A DNA stretch of 15,511 bases from CAYFVR01 sp046541515 (lineage in GTDB: Bacteria; Desulfobacterota; Desulfobacteria; Desulfobacterales; Desulfococcaceae), in NCBI GenBank assembly GCA_046541515.1, contig JBKHDD010000116.1:1-15511 (forward strand), in the 5' to 3' direction. Each line of letters begins with the position of its first letter. Within the stretch, counting starts at the first letter, position 1. A program made the translations under genes and the position numbers. Shown here in pieces: positions 15,305 through 15,511 of the stretch. The notes under the pieces were generated by a model that ran no database searches, was not told the DNA's origin, and saw only the letters and a list, made by a program, of their open reading frames with translations.

Positions 15305-15511
15305 ATGAGATTCGAATGGGATGCGCACAAAGCAGGCGCTAATCTCCAAAAGCATGGGATCAGCTTCGAAGAAGCCGAAACCGTATTTTTCGACGAGCAC
15401 GCGCTCCTGATATCGGACCCTGACCACTCGGATTCGGAAGACCGCTTCATCATCCTTGGCCTGAGCAGAAAAATCCGGGAACTCGTCGTCTGCCACTGCT
15501 ACCGAGGTTCA
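15305..15511 (+). CDS. brnT: BrnT-family type II toxin, partial (runs off right edge)
   Basis: The first 69 codons of a BrnT-like protein are present; the stop lies beyond the window. BrnT toxins are small RelE-fold ribonucleases encoded just ahead of their antitoxin BrnA. The recognisable features are the N-terminal FEWDAHKAGANLQKHGISF, followed by EEAETVFFD near residues 21-29, SDPDHSDSEDRFIILGLS near 36-53, and VVCHCYRG near the visible end. This matches the start and middle of the family, which is about 90-100 residues long. The first ATG is chosen because similarity begins there. Codon use is less GC-biased than in the phosphonate genes, which fits acquisition by transfer. The antitoxin gene would be expected immediately after 15511, so the completeness of the pair cannot be judged. 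Confidence 0.88.
   Translation, partial: MRFEWDAHKAGANLQKHGISFEEAETVFFDEHALLISDPDHSDSEDRFIILGLSRKIRELVVCHCYRGS

Noticed and set aside
1..15511. CRISPR array, tRNA, rRNA or riboswitch
   Set aside because: No evenly spaced repeats, tRNA cloverleaf, conserved rRNA segments or known riboswitch core were recognised on reading; a covariance-model search would be the decisive test.

Overview
The window is bacterial chromosomal DNA with a GC-rich base and codon use. A cleavable signal peptide, a periplasmic binding protein and a DUF4197 exported protein point to a Gram-negative cell. The phylum cannot be fixed from this sequence. An Rpn-family pseudogene, a BrnT-type toxin gene and several unrelated palindromic (REP-like) repeats suggest a genome that collects small mobile or selfish elements.

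Left region (1-1415). The minus strand carries an Rpn/PD-(D/E)XK nuclease-family gene (57-899). It is interrupted by one in-frame amber codon and abuts a truncated second copy at the window edge. Upstream of it, 900-1415 has no convincing gene but holds an Rpn promoter and two palindromic repeat elements.

Middle-left (1416-6403). A two-gene operon encodes a SbcD/YhaO-like metallophosphoesterase nuclease and a 1177-residue SbcC/YhaN-like SMC ATPase, overlapping by ATGA. Together they should form a DNA-end-processing complex. A REP doublet begins directly after the ATPase stop codon. It fills the gap to a convergent DUF4197 gene (6411-7271, minus strand).

Right region (7569-15209). Six same-strand genes form a phosphonate uptake and breakdown cluster. 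PhnS2 (binding protein), PhnT2 (ATPase) and PhnU2 (fused two-domain permease) import 2-aminoethylphosphonate. PhnW transaminates it to phosphonoacetaldehyde. A class-III PLP enzyme, best read as the (R)-1-hydroxy-2-aminoethylphosphonate ammonia-lyase PbfA, makes the same aldehyde from the hydroxylated compound. PhnX then cleaves the C-P bond to acetaldehyde and phosphate. A TATAAT-type promoter precedes phnS2. No regulator or acetaldehyde dehydrogenase is in view.

Right edge (15210-15511). A partial BrnT-like toxin gene runs off the window. Its promoter sits so close to the ATG that the transcript may be leaderless.

I found no CRISPR array, tRNA, rRNA, prophage or intact transposase. I also found no clearly new multi-gene system. 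The most unusual material is the broken and partly duplicated Rpn locus, the three families of palindromic elements and the probable leaderless toxin.
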